Assembly (NCBI GenBank): GCA_001899635.1 | Contig: MKVQ01000021.1 | Coordinates: 1-64,000, forward strand | Length of the DNA: 64,000 nt | Direction: 5' to 3' | Origin: Myxococcales bacterium 68-20 | Lineage (GTDB): Bacteria > Myxococcota_A > Polyangia > Polyangiales > Polyangiaceae | Shown: in pieces, positions 33,437 through 42,726 of the stretch | Position numbering within the stretch: position 1 is the stretch's first letter | Layout of the letters: the number at the start of each line of letters is the position of its first letter | Made by a program: the position numbers and the translations under genes | Notes under the pieces: generated by a model | Told to the model about the DNA's origin: nothing | Databases searched by the model: none | The model's input: the letters and a program-made list of their open reading frames with translations, nothing else

Positions 33437-34933
33437 TCACGCCGCCGGGAACGTCTCCCCCGTCGCCTCCCACGGATCCAGGAACTCCAGCGTGAGCTCG
33501 TGGACCGCCTTCGCTACGGCGCCCGGCTCGTCCTTCCGGAGGTCGTGCTTCCGCAGGCGCACCCTGCCCGCCTCGACGAGCGCATCGAGCCGCGCCACGA
33601 GGCCCTCCGGGCGCACGAGCGACCGCACATCGGCCTGCTCGCCCGCGTGCTCGAGCATCAAGCGGATGCGCGCACGCCGGATGGCGTTCCGCAGGGCCCC
33701 GTCGCCGGGGAGCGCGTCGTAGGCCGCGACGATCTCCGAGTCGATCGTCATGCTGCGGTTCGTGAGATTGGCAGAGCCGACGATGAACCTACGATCGTCG
33801 ACGATCATCAGCTTGGCGTGGATGTAGACGTACAGCGGCTCGCCATCGTCACGAGTGCCCGCGGCCACGTTGTAGATCCCGAGCGCGTGCCCGTGCTCGT
33901 GCGCGGCTTGCTCGAGGAGCTGGAGGAACGCGGCCTGCGGAACCCCCACCGTCATCACCTCCTTGAACCGCTCGGGCTTGCGCGGAAGGACGATCACGAC
34001 ATCGAGCTTCGGCCGCGCGCGGTTCGCCATCCGCTCGAGCAGCGCATCACGCACCGCGCACGAGGTGAGGTACTGCGACTCGATGTAGATGAGGCGCTCG
34101 GCGCTCTCGATCGCTTTCACGTAGAGGCTTCTGACCTCGCTCACCTGAGCACGACCGGTGACCTCGGGGATCGTCCGCGCGAGGCCGATGCGCGCGGCCG
34201 GCATCGGCAGCGTCACGGGGAAGTCGAGGCCGGGCATCGAGAGGGTGTTCGTCGTCTTCGTTTCGTCGTGCACGACGAGACGACGAGGGTCGAGCCGCTC
34301 GCCCGTCGCGCCGTACCAGCGCCAGACGAACAGGTCGACCATCGACCGTGCGGCCTCGCCGGTCACCGCGATCTGGACCTCGTGATACGGCTGATGGCTC
34401 GAGCCACGCGACGTGCGGTGCTCGTTGTCGAGACGATGCGTGGAGTCGTCCCAGCGCGCCTGGCAGATGTCCTGGCTCCCGAAGAACGCGACGCGCCCGT
34501 CGACGATCGCCACTTTCTGGTGATGCGAGCCGCCGAGCGGCACGGTGTTGTCCCATCGGAAGTCGAAGCGCGTGCACGAGATGGCATCGAAGTAGAGCTT
34601 CTGGAGCAGCTCGCGTTCGAGCGCGAAGAAGACGCTGTGGTCCCACGCGAGCACGCGGATCTGAAGCTCGGGGCGCTCTCGGCAGAGCCGATCGAGGAAC
34701 GCGAGGAGCTCCGCGTCCCGAGGCAGGGTCCCGTCGGGGAGATCGTCGCCACGGACGAGCTGCACGTCGCTGTCGAACTGCCAACCAAGCAGGAGGATGC
34801 TCTTCTTCGCTTTCGACGCGGCGGCGAAGAACGCCCGATAGTAATCGCGGCCGTCGATCAGCAGCGCGCTCTCGGCCCGATCGTGGATCCGCCACGTGGT
34901 TGCTTTCGCGAGGAGGCTCACGTCGTCATCCAC
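33437..34933 (-). CDS. phospholipase D family protein
   Basis: About 498 residues from a GTG at 34933 (no good ribosome site, start uncertain; the long upstream extension is non-coding). Two PLD catalytic motifs: HHQKVAIVDGRVAFFGSQD (H138, K140, D145) and, near residue 390, HAKLMIVDDRRFIVGSANL. Bidomain enzymes like this hydrolyse or transfer phosphatidyl groups, as in phospholipase D and cardiolipin synthases. There is no signal peptide or N-terminal membrane helix as in ClsA. The layout, with ILLLGWQFDSDVQL and LDPWEATGETF at the end, fits bacterial PLDs of the long-chain phosphatidyl-transferring type. Substrate not assigned. Confidence 0.92.
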   Translation of the reverse strand: MDDDVSLLAKATTWRIHDRAESALLIDGRDYYRAFFAAASKAKKSILLLGWQFDSDVQLVRGDDLPDGTLPRDAELLAFLDRLCRERPELQIRVLAWDHSVFFALERELLQKLYFDAISCTRFDFRWDNTVPLGGSHHQKVAIVDGRVAFFGSQDICQARWDDSTHRLDNEHRTSRGSSHQPYHEVQIAVTGEAARSMVDLFVWRWYGATGERLDPRRLVVHDETKTTNTLSMPGLDFPVTLPMPAARIGLARTIPEVTGRAQVSEVRSLYVKAIESAERLIYIESQYLTSCAVRDALLERMANRARPKLDVVIVLPRKPERFKEVMTVGVPQAAFLQLLEQAAHEHGHALGIYNVAAGTRDDGEPLYVYIHAKLMIVDDRRFIVGSANLTNRSMTIDSEIVAAYDALPGDGALRNAIRRARIRLMLEHAGEQADVRSLVRPEGLVARLDALVEAGRVRLRKHDLRKDEPGAVAKAVHELTLEFLDPWEATGETFPAA

Positions 34934-35259
34934 CTTTGAAGGAGGCCGGGTTGTTTCGCACGGCCGACCTACGCAGCAGCGAGAAGTGGGCCGGCACGGA
35001 GAACATTGAAAGAACGCTCGGTCGTTGCTCCCGATCCTGTGGCGGCTTTCCACACGGGCGGGTCCGTGTTGCGCTCTGCCGCTCCCGCCTCGCCGCGCGC
35101 CCCCCGTCTCGAGCCCCAGCTCGCGCTTGACCGGCGCCCGCGTCCGCGCGCGCTCACCCTGTCCAAGTCCGTTCGACGCGGAACGCGGCGTTGGCGCGCT
35201 GCGTCGTGGTGGCGACGCGGCCTTGAGGAGCGGCCGGGTTCCGACTAGCGTGCCGCCCA
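34934..35259. other. divergent intergenic region, PLD / CoA-transferase
   Basis: A 326-base spacer between divergent genes that should contain both promoters. Frames here lack coding bias. I see no strong promoter consensus or inverted repeat. Confidence 0.4.
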
Positions 35260-36006
35260 ATGGACAAGGTGATGAAGAGCGCCCGTGAGGCGGTCGCCGA
35301 CATCCCGAACGGCGTGACGATCCTCGCGGGAGGCTTCGGCCTTTGCGGCATCCCCGAGAACTCGATCCGCGCGCTCGCGGAGCTCGGCGTGAAGGACCTC
35401 ACGTTCGTCTCGAACAACTGTGGTGTCGACGACTTCGGGCTCGGGATCCTGCTTCGCAACAAGCAGATCAAGAAGATGATCTCGAGCTACGTCGGCGAGA
35501 ACAAGGAGTTCGAGCGGCAATACCTCTCGGGCGAGCTCGAGGTCGAGCTCTGTCCGCAGGGCACGCTCGCCGAGCGCCTCCGTGCGGGCGGCGCCGGCAT
35601 TCCGGCCTTCTACACCCCGACCGGCGCCGGAACCGCGGTGAGCGAGGGCGGGCTTCCTCTCAAGTACGCCGCCGACGGCAGCGTCGCGAAGGCGAGCCCG
35701 AAGAAGGAGACGCGCGAGTTCGGCGGACGCAACTACGTCCTCGAAGAGGCGATCACCGGCGACTTCGCCATCGTGAAGGCGTGGAAGGGCGACCGCTTCG
35801 GCAACCTCGTCTACCGGCACACAGCGATGAACTTCAACCCGATGTGCGCCGCGGCCGGCAAGATCACGATCGCAGAGGTCGAGGAGATCGTCGAAGTCGG
35901 CGAGCTCGACCCCGATCACATCCACACGCCGGGGATCTTCGTGAAGCGGATCTTCCAGGGAGAGCGCTTCGAGAAGCGGATCGAGCGACGGACGGTGTCC
36001 AAATGA
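35260..36006 (+). CDS. scoA: 3-oxoacid CoA-transferase, subunit A
   Basis: A 248-residue alpha subunit of the family I CoA-transferases. Characteristic stretches are [56 protein letters not shown] and [12 protein letters not shown]. Together with subunit B it moves CoA from succinyl-CoA to acetoacetate (or a related acid), linking ketone-body or branched-chain degradation to the TCA cycle. The ATG of subunit B lies in this stop codon (ATGA), so the two are coupled. The length is slightly above the usual ~233 residues. Confidence 0.94.
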   Translation: MDKVMKSAREAVADIPNGVTILAGGFGLCGIPENSIRALAELGVKDLTFVSNNCGVDDFGLGILLRNKQIKKMISSYVGENKEFERQYLSGELEVELCPQGTLAERLRAGGAGIPAFYTPTGAGTAVSEGGLPLKYAADGSVAKASPKKETREFGGRNYVLEEAITGDFAIVKAWKGDRFGNLVYRHTAMNFNPMCAAAGKITIAEVEEIVEVGELDPDHIHTPGIFVKRIFQGERFEKRIERRTVSK

Positions 36007-36683
36007 GCACGGGTTCGAAGGTCAGCGGTCTCGGCCGCGAGCAGATCGCGCAGCGCGCCGCGCAGGAGCTGCGGGACGGCTTCTACGTCAACCTCGGCAT
36101 CGGCATGCCGACGCTCGTCGCGAACTACATCCCCGCCGGCGTCGAGGTCGTGCTCCAGAGCGAGAACGGCCTCCTCGGCATCGGTCCCTACCCTAGCGAG
36201 GACGCGATCGACGCCGACCTCATCAACGCGGGCAAGGAGACCGTCACGATGCTCAAGGGCTCGTCGACGTTCTCGAGCGCCGAGAGCTTCGAGATGATCC
36301 GCGGCGGTCACATCGACCTCGCGATCCTCGGCGCGATGCAGGTCTCCGAGCACGGCGACCTCGCCAACTGGATGATCCCCGGCAAGATGGTCAAGGGGAT
36401 GGGCGGCGCGATGGACCTCGTCGCGAGCGCGAAGCGCGTCGTCGTGATCATGGACCACGCGGCGAAGGACGGCGCTCCGAAGATCCTCAAGGAGTGCAAC
36501 CTTCCGCTCACCGGCCGGCGCGTCGTCCACCGCATCATCACGGACCTCGCCTGCATCGACGTGACGCCGGACGGCCTCGTCCTCCGCGAGGTCGCGCCGG
36601 GCGTGAGCGCCCGCGACGTGCAAGCGCGCACCGAGCCGACGCTCCTGGTCCCGTCCGATCTCGCCGAGATGAAGCTCTCCTGA
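36003..36683 (+). CDS. scoB: 3-oxoacid CoA-transferase, subunit B
   Basis: A 226-residue beta subunit. The catalytic Glu, which forms the glutamyl-CoA thioester, is in [14 protein letters not shown]. Other family stretches are [38 protein letters not shown] and [10 protein letters not shown]. Overlaps scoA by four bases and is followed by two hairpins, so scoAB is a complete two-gene operon. Confidence 0.95.
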   Translation: MSTGSKVSGLGREQIAQRAAQELRDGFYVNLGIGMPTLVANYIPAGVEVVLQSENGLLGIGPYPSEDAIDADLINAGKETVTMLKGSSTFSSAESFEMIRGGHIDLAILGAMQVSEHGDLANWMIPGKMVKGMGGAMDLVASAKRVVVIMDHAAKDGAPKILKECNLPLTGRRVVHRIITDLACIDVTPDGLVLREVAPGVSARDVQARTEPTLLVPSDLAEMKLS

Positions 36684-36691
36684 GCGCGAGG

Positions 36692-36740
36692 GCCTCGCCT
36701 CGCGCGAGGCTCACTCGACAGCCGTCCGGAAATACCGGAC
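36692..36740 (+). terminator. double hairpin after scoAB
   Basis: Two stems: GCCTCGC-ctcgc-GCGAGGC (36692-36710), starting 9 bases after the stop, and GTCCGG-aaata-CCGGAC (36724-36740) followed by AGCTCTTTC. The second has the more terminator-like tail. They lie between convergent genes and could serve both. Confidence 0.6.
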
Positions 36741-36819
36741 AGCTCTTTCGCATCGGCTCTCTCGTCGAGCGGGTTCACCCCTCGAGCTCCCCGAATCGTC
36801 CAAGTACTCGGACGGCGCT

Positions 36820-38184
36820 TCAGTACGCGAACGGATAGGTGTCCGGGAGATCTTCGGACTCCCTCGTCTCCTTCTGCTCGAGCGGCTCGACCGGCGACGT
36901 ACGGTCGATGTGGATCACCGCGTCGAACTGATCGGCTAGGCGCGCGTAGAACCAGTGGCTGATCCGCTCCGTCTGCGGACGGTAGACGACGCCGATCGCG
37001 CGCTCGAGGCGCTCCGCACGCAGCGCGTCGGGCAACCGCCGGTCCTCGTCGGGCAGCAAGACCACGTTCTCGACGCCGATGCTCTCGACGAAGAAGTGGA
37101 GCAGCAGCTCGTGGCTGTTCGCGATCGCAGGTCGGATCGCGATCCGGACGGGCTTCGCGCCCCAATCGGGCGCGGCGGTCACCATTCCGTCGTACGTCGT
37201 GAACCCGACGATGAACGTATCCCGCCCGTAGCGCTCGCGCATGATCTGCCCGACGTTGAGCTCGCCCTGCGCTCCGAGCTCCGTGGCGCGAGCATCGCCG
37301 AGGTGGGAGTTGTGCTCCCAGACGACGATCTTGCACGGCCGTCCCAGCTCGCGATCGAGGTGCTGTGCGATCACGGAGAGAGTGTCCGCCATGTGCCGAT
37401 CGCGCAGGTTCCAGGTCGCGGTCGCCCCACGCAACATGCTCCGGTAGTACTCCTCGGCCGCCTTCACGAGCCGGGCGTTCATCTCGACGGCGAAGGGGAG
37501 CTCGCCCCCTCTCCTCCCCTCCTCCGTCTTCTCCGCGTTCGGCTCGTTCGCTTCCGCCGGATGGGCAAGCGTCAGCTCGCGCAGCTCGATGAGCTGCTGC
37601 GTCACCGCATCCTCGCACGAAGGCGTGAGCCCGAGCCCGGCACCGTAGGCGTACGTGTCCAGGTCGATCCCGTAGTGCTCGAAGCACGAGTAGCGCGCGC
37701 GGGCACGCTCCGCCGCGGCGACGTCGACCCGCTGGAGGTACCCAAGCACGACCGCGATCGACGCGTGGAGACTGTAGAGATCGAGGCCGTAGAAGCCGAC
37801 GTGTGGTGCGTTCATCCGGAGCCAGCCGACGAAGTCGCTGACGTCTCGATTGCGCCACATCCACTTCGGGAATCGCTGGAAAGCGCGGAGCGCATCCTCC
37901 GCGCTCTGATCCGAACCGCGACCTTGGATGAAGCCGTGCACGCGCTGCGTGTCAGGCCAATCCGCCTCGACGGCGACGGCATCGAAGCCCTTCTGCAAGA
38001 TGAGCCGCTCGGTGATCGTCGCACGCTCACGATAGAACTCGTGAGTGCCGTGCGTCGCCTCCCCGAGAAGAACGAAGCGCGCGTCGCCGATCTTCTCGAG
38101 GAGCCGGTCGTACGCCCGCCCGCTGCCGTCGAGAGGGACGGCGGCTCCGGCGAGCTCAATCTCTTCGGCGGTTCGATCGTACAC
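36820..38184 (-). CDS. erythromycin esterase family protein
   Basis: About 454 residues from a GTG at 38184; an ATG at 38235 would add 17 residues that look unlike the family. The family (PF05139, EreA/EreB-like) signature is clear: FVLLGEATHGTHEFYRERA near the N-terminus, VAVEADWPDTQRVHGF, FYGLDLYSL, a second block with VVWEHNSHLGDARATELG, and GFTTYDGMVTAAPDWG. Most chromosomal members are not resistance enzymes; they are hydrolases of unknown substrate. The Glu and His residues proposed for catalysis (GEATHG; WEHNSH) are retained. No signal peptide. Convergent with scoAB. Confidence 0.9.
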   Translation of the reverse strand: MYDRTAEEIELAGAAVPLDGSGRAYDRLLEKIGDARFVLLGEATHGTHEFYRERATITERLILQKGFDAVAVEADWPDTQRVHGFIQGRGSDQSAEDALRAFQRFPKWMWRNRDVSDFVGWLRMNAPHVGFYGLDLYSLHASIAVVLGYLQRVDVAAAERARARYSCFEHYGIDLDTYAYGAGLGLTPSCEDAVTQQLIELRELTLAHPAEANEPNAEKTEEGRRGGELPFAVEMNARLVKAAEEYYRSMLRGATATWNLRDRHMADTLSVIAQHLDRELGRPCKIVVWEHNSHLGDARATELGAQGELNVGQIMRERYGRDTFIVGFTTYDGMVTAAPDWGAKPVRIAIRPAIANSHELLLHFFVESIGVENVVLLPDEDRRLPDALRAERLERAIGVVYRPQTERISHWFYARLADQFDAVIHIDRTSPVEPLEQKETRESEDLPDTYPFAY

Positions 38185-38399
38185 ACCCGACCGAGTGCAA
38201 CGCGCATACCCCGGGCAGCAGCCCAGCGGGCTCATCGACGCGGCGAACAGCTCGACGTCGTGCGCCGGTAGACGTCGAAGATCGCGGATCGAGGCACCTG
38301 ATGTGGCAGTGGTGTTGGAGAGCGCGCTCGCGCCCGCTCGCCGCCAGGCTCACGGGTAGCGTTCGGCCGGCCGTCCGCTAGGATGTGCCTCAGCTTGCC

Positions 38400-39593
38400 A
38401 TGGCGGATCGGTCCTCTTCGCTGCGCGGTTGGCTCGAGCCGAAGCTCGCCCGCTCGCGCCGCTGGGCCGCCTCCGCCCTGATCGCTGCCGGCGTCACCGT
38501 CGCGATGGTGAGCTGCGGATCGCGGACGGGCCTCTTCGGACCGGAAGGCGACTTCTTCTCCGGCGACGCGACGACGGACGCGAGCGACGCGCCCGACGCC
38601 GGCCCCCTCCCCTGCGTGCCCGGCCGTTTCACGTTCGAGCTCGCGCTCACGCAGCTCATGTTCGTCATCGACCGGTCGGGTTCGATGCGCTTCACGCTCG
38701 GCGGCGTCCAGGAGGCACCCCGCAACCGATGGCGCTGGACGGTCCTCCGGAACGCGCTTCGCCGGACGATCACGACCTTCGACGACGAGATCGCGATGGG
38801 CGCGAAGTTCTTCCCGGAGGTCCTCACCAACCGAGACCTCGTCGACTCCGAACGGGCATGCCGGACGGACACGGGCGTCGGCATCGCTCCCTCCCGCGGC
38901 AACGCCCGGACGATCCTCGACGTCTTCGACACCACCGATCCGCTCGGAGGCACCCCCACCGCCGAGGCAATCCGACAGGCCGCGCAGTTCCTCACCCAGC
39001 GACGCAGCGTGGCACGCACGATGGTGCTCGCGACCGACGGCGCACCGAACTGCAACGGTAACCTCGACGCGCGGACGTGCATCTGCACCTCCGCCGGAGG
39101 CATCGACGACTGCAAGGACACGCCGACCCGCGGTCGCTACAGCTGCCTCGACGAGGGACGCACGGTCGCGACGATCCGCGACACGGCCGAGAAGCAGAAG
39201 ATCCCCGTCTACGTGATCGGGATCGGGAGCACGGAGCGCCCCGAGTTCCTCGAGGTGCTCGACGCGATGGCGGTCGCCGGCGGGCGCCCACGCCCCACGA
39301 CTCCGCGCCACTACAACGTTCAATCCGAGGACGACCTCACGAACGCGCTCGAGACGATCCGGGACAGCGTCGCCAAGTGCACCTACCTCACGCCTTCGGC
39401 ACCGAACGATCCGAACATGATCACGGTCGAAATCGACGGCGTCGTGATCGCCCGCGATCAGACGAAGACGAACGGCTGGGACTGGGTCGACCAGGGATTC
39501 GGCGAGCTCGCGTTCTTCGGCGAGGCGTGCGCGAAAGCACAAGGCGCAGGCGGTCCTCCTGCAGTCGTGAGCGGCGTCGTGAGCTGCGAATAG
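38400..39593 (+). CDS. von Willebrand A domain lipoprotein
   Basis: About 397 residues from the ATG at 38400 (a GTG at 38385 is an alternative). N-terminal basic stretch, hydrophobic segment and lipobox VAMVSC indicate a lipoprotein with a long n-region. After an Asp/Ala linker comes a VWA domain: MFVIDRSGSM supplies the MIDAS DxSxS site, then TTDPLGGTPTAEAI (MIDAS Thr) and MVLATDGAPNCN (MIDAS Asp). Cys-rich inserts (CICTSAGGIDDCKD) follow. Such proteins bind metal-dependent ligands at the cell surface and are frequent in Polyangia. Ends with Cys (VVSCE). Confidence 0.9.
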   Translation: MADRSSSLRGWLEPKLARSRRWAASALIAAGVTVAMVSCGSRTGLFGPEGDFFSGDATTDASDAPDAGPLPCVPGRFTFELALTQLMFVIDRSGSMRFTLGGVQEAPRNRWRWTVLRNALRRTITTFDDEIAMGAKFFPEVLTNRDLVDSERACRTDTGVGIAPSRGNARTILDVFDTTDPLGGTPTAEAIRQAAQFLTQRRSVARTMVLATDGAPNCNGNLDARTCICTSAGGIDDCKDTPTRGRYSCLDEGRTVATIRDTAEKQKIPVYVIGIGSTERPEFLEVLDAMAVAGGRPRPTTPRHYNVQSEDDLTNALETIRDSVAKCTYLTPSAPNDPNMITVEIDGVVIARDQTKTNGWDWVDQGFGELAFFGEACAKAQGAGGPPAVVSGVVSCE

Positions 39594-39654
39594 CGACCGG
39601 CCGCCTCTTCGACGACGAGTGACGCGCGGATGGAATCGGATAGGATGGCGCGCC

Positions 39655-39915
39655 ATGCGCAAGGCGTTGGTCGGTTTTTTCGTCGGTTCGTTCGTCGCTC
39701 TCGTCGCGTGTGGCGGCGGCAAGGGTGACTCGTGTGATGAAGAGGGCAAGGTCGGAGGCGAGTGCGACGAGGGCTTCGTCTGCGGCAAGGCGAAGAACGA
39801 CAACACCGGCGACCTGGTGTGCCTCACGCAGTGCGACACCCAGCTGAACTGCGGTCCGAACGAGGAGTGCAACGGCGTCGGCAAGACGAGCCTCAAGGCC
39901 TGCCGCCCGCGGTGA
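39655..39915 (+). CDS. small Cys-rich lipoprotein
   Basis: An 86-residue product from the ATG at 39655, with TAGGA upstream. Signal peptide with lipobox VALVAC (Cys about 19), then a Gly/Asp start and eight Cys in a short mature chain (CDEEGKVGGECDEGFVCG, CLTQCD, NCGPNEECNG), probably disulfide-bonded. It resembles the Cys-rich EGF-like or DUF-type repeats of myxobacterial surface proteins. It follows the VWA lipoprotein by about 60 bases and may be co-transcribed. Confidence 0.8.
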   Translation: MRKALVGFFVGSFVALVACGGGKGDSCDEEGKVGGECDEGFVCGKAKNDNTGDLVCLTQCDTQLNCGPNEECNGVGKTSLKACRPR

Positions 39916-39961
39916 GCCTCGCGTAACGCACGCTCGCGGCGACGATACGATTCGACCATGC

Positions 39962-40197
39962 GCGGGCGCGGGGTACCGCGTCCGCGCACCCCGCCGATGC
40001 GCTTCTCGAGGCGAGCACCGGATGCAGCGTCTTGATCGCGTTCGACGACGCGCCGGACGCGCCCTTGCCGGAGGCGTTCGAATGCGCCGCCGGATGCCGC
40101 GAGCACGATGCCGCCTCGAGAGGAGCCCGAGGCGGCGGTCACGGACGCAGGCGACCTGGCCCGACGGTGGAGCGACGGTGCGCCCACCGATGGGCGC
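39962..40197. terminator. three hairpins between convergent genes
   Basis: GCGGGCGCGG-ggta-CCGCGTCCGC (39962-39985), CCGCCTCG-N9-CGAGGCGG (40111-40135) and GCGCCCA-ccga-TGGGCGC (40180-40197). The last ends 9 bases before the final codon of the leftward S46 peptidase gene. They probably stop transcripts from both sides. The 290-base spacer holds no supported gene. Confidence 0.5.
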
Positions 40198-40205
40198 CAG
40201 GCGAC

Positions 40206-42494
40206 TCAGAGCTTCGGCGTGACGCCGATCTCCTCGAGGATGTGGTCGGCCCCGAACGGACCGTCGAGGAGCCAGAGGACGTAGCGCATGTCGACGTGGA
40301 TGCTGCGCGTGATCGACGGCGTGAAGAGCCAGTCGGACGCCATCGCCTCGTAGTTCCCGTCGAACGCGAGGCCGACGAGCTCTCCCTTCGCGTTGAGCGT
40401 CGCCGAGCCGGAGTTGCCACCGGTGATGTGGAGGTCGGCGAGGAAATCGACCGGCACCTCGCCGAGCTTCTCGTCGACGTACGGTCCGACCTTCTTCGCC
40501 TTGATGGCCTCGAGCACCGGCGCCGGGACGTCGAACGGCTCCTTGCCCGTGTTCTTGCCGACGACCTCGGAGAGCAGGGTGAACGGCTCGTGCATCGGCG
40601 CGTCGGGTGCCGGCTTGTAACCGCGGACCGTTCCGTACGTGATGCGGAGCGTGCTGTTCGCGTCCGGAGCGAACGGCTCCTTCTTGAACGCGCGCAGCGC
40701 CTCGATGTACTTCGGCTTGAGGAGCGCCATCTTCCCGGCGAAGCGCTCCTCGCGCTGCTCGATCTCCTTCTGGAGCGGCCGGAGGGCCAGGGCGAGCTTG
40801 ATCAGCGGGTCCTTGCTCTGACGCAGCGAGGCCGTCGTCCCCTTCGTCAGGAGCTCGAGCCGCGCCTTCTCGTCACCGAGCGTCGTCGTCGCGTAGAGCT
40901 TCGTCACCGCCGCCGCGATCTCGCTGGGCGTGGGAACGGCAGCGCCCGGCTTCTTCTCCGGCGCGCCTGCACCCTGGAGCACGTACGCGAGCGCAGGGCT
41001 CCGCTCCGCCTCGGGCGCCCGCGTGACGCGCTCGAGCGCGAGGCCGAGGACGGCCTCGTCCACCTTGCGGTGGTAGTTCGTCGAGAGGCCCTTCAGCGCC
41101 TGCTCGACACGCGACCAGTTCCGCTGCTGGAAGTCCGGATCGCGCGCAGCATCGGGCTTCGCGCGCTCCTCGGCCATCCGCACGATCGTCATCGCGGCAC
41201 CGACGAGCCGCGGCATGACGACCTCGTCGAGCTGCGCGTTGCGCTCGCGATGCTCCGCATGCTTCGCGATCTCGGTCGCGATCTCGTCGAGCGCCTTGCC
41301 CCACTGCGCCTGGCGCTGCGGATCGGCCGCGACGAACTCGCGGAGCGCCTTCTCGGAGCGCTCCTTCTCCGCCGCGAGGCCGCCCTTCACGAGTCCCTCG
41401 AGCTGGCCCTTCGTGTTGGTGAGCACGTTGCCGAAGCGACGGACGTACGACGTGGCGCGGATCTGCGCCTCCTTGTCGTCCTTCGTCACCTCCTCGAGAC
41501 GCGCGAGGTAGTCCTCGTAGAGCTTCTGGCGACGCGGATACGCCCACGTCACTGCCTCGTCGACCTCGGCCTTCGTCTTCAGCGTGTTCGTGCGCCCCGG
41601 ATAGCCGGCGACGAAGACGAGGTCCCCCTCACGGAGCGGCGACGAGGCGATCTTGAGGTGATGCGGCGGCTTGTAGGGGACGTTGTCCGGCGAGAAGTCG
41701 GCCGGCTGCCCGTCCTTGCCGACGTACGCGCGGAAGAGCGTGACGTCACCCGTGTGTCGCGGCCAGCGCCAGTTGTCGATCTCGCCGCCGTAGTTGCCGA
41801 CGCCCGCGGGCGGGGCCCACACGAGACGGACGTCGCGGATCTCGAGCTGCTCGATGAGGAACCACTGCGCACGCTCGTAGAACGGCGCGGCCGAGCAGCG
41901 CGTGCCGGTGCGTCCCTTCTCGCAAGCAGCGACGGCGTCCTTCTGCCGCTTCTCGATCTCCTTGTAGCGAGCCTGGTCGTCGGCGATCTTCTCGAGACCG
42001 GCGGTCATCTTCGACGTGATGTCGGTGACGGCACGCGTGACGAAGACGCGGGCCTGCGGGCCGTTGTTCTTCTCCTCGGCGCGGGTCTTCGCGAGAAAGC
42101 CGTCCTTGAGGAGGTTCGCCGTGGCGCTGCTGTTGTGCTGGAGCGCACCGGTCGCGCAGTGATGGTTCGTCGCCACGAGGCCTTCTGCCGAGATGAACGA
42201 GGCCGAGCATCCGCCGAGGCTCACGACGGCCGAGAGGACGCCCGACGTCGGATCCGCGAGGGCCGCCGGATCGATCGCGAGGCCGAGCTCGGCGAGCTTC
42301 GCGGCGTGGTCCTTCACCTGATGAGGCATCCACATCCCGCCCGGGTTCGCGAACCGCGGCGGTGTCTCGGCCTGAGGCTGAGCCGTCGCCGCCGGAGCAG
42401 TCGCCTCCGGCGCCTTCGCGGCCGGTGACTCTCCACCGCACGAGACGAGACCGAGGCCGAAGAGCGGAGCGAGGAGGCGGAGGCCGGAGCGCAT
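40206..42494 (-). CDS. S46 family dipeptidyl-peptidase (DPP7-like)
   Basis: Start at the ATG at 42494 with AGGAGG upstream; 762 residues. Lipobox LGLVSC (Cys19) marks it as a lipoprotein, unlike most soluble S46 enzymes. Catalytic residues of the chymotrypsin-like fold: His in LVATNHHCATG (about 111-112), Asp in GEIDNWRWPRHTGD, Ser in HITGGNSGSATL. The P1-specificity position, in LVGLAFDGNYEAM, is Gly, as in DPP7 (hydrophobic P1), not Arg as in DPP11 (acidic P1). It removes dipeptides from peptide N-termini in the envelope, supporting a proteolytic, predatory lifestyle. A helical domain is inserted between the barrels as usual. Confidence 0.94.
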   Translation of the reverse strand: MRSGLRLLAPLFGLGLVSCGGESPAAKAPEATAPAATAQPQAETPPRFANPGGMWMPHQVKDHAAKLAELGLAIDPAALADPTSGVLSAVVSLGGCSASFISAEGLVATNHHCATGALQHNSSATANLLKDGFLAKTRAEEKNNGPQARVFVTRAVTDITSKMTAGLEKIADDQARYKEIEKRQKDAVAACEKGRTGTRCSAAPFYERAQWFLIEQLEIRDVRLVWAPPAGVGNYGGEIDNWRWPRHTGDVTLFRAYVGKDGQPADFSPDNVPYKPPHHLKIASSPLREGDLVFVAGYPGRTNTLKTKAEVDEAVTWAYPRRQKLYEDYLARLEEVTKDDKEAQIRATSYVRRFGNVLTNTKGQLEGLVKGGLAAEKERSEKALREFVAADPQRQAQWGKALDEIATEIAKHAEHRERNAQLDEVVMPRLVGAAMTIVRMAEERAKPDAARDPDFQQRNWSRVEQALKGLSTNYHRKVDEAVLGLALERVTRAPEAERSPALAYVLQGAGAPEKKPGAAVPTPSEIAAAVTKLYATTTLGDEKARLELLTKGTTASLRQSKDPLIKLALALRPLQKEIEQREERFAGKMALLKPKYIEALRAFKKEPFAPDANSTLRITYGTVRGYKPAPDAPMHEPFTLLSEVVGKNTGKEPFDVPAPVLEAIKAKKVGPYVDEKLGEVPVDFLADLHITGGNSGSATLNAKGELVGLAFDGNYEAMASDWLFTPSITRSIHVDMRYVLWLLDGPFGADHILEEIGVTPKL

Positions 42495-42726
42495 GAGGCG
42501 ACCTCCTAGCACCGCTCCGTGCACGCGCGAAAGGAAGAGGCCCCGAACGAAGCCCGCGGAGTCCTCGGAACGGCAGAGAAATCGCTTTGGTACGACCGTT
42601 GCCCACATTGCCTCGAACACGGCTTGCGTCCGCGGCAACCAAGTGGCAATCGATGGCCGGGATGGGTGCGCCTAGGCTATTCGTCTTGGCCCACGACCCT
42701 TTGCGGGTTGCCGGGCCGCGAGGCGG

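Noticed and set aside
36820-38184. Macrolide resistance gene
   Set aside because: The protein is in the erythromycin esterase family, but most chromosomal members are not resistance enzymes and there is no mobile context.
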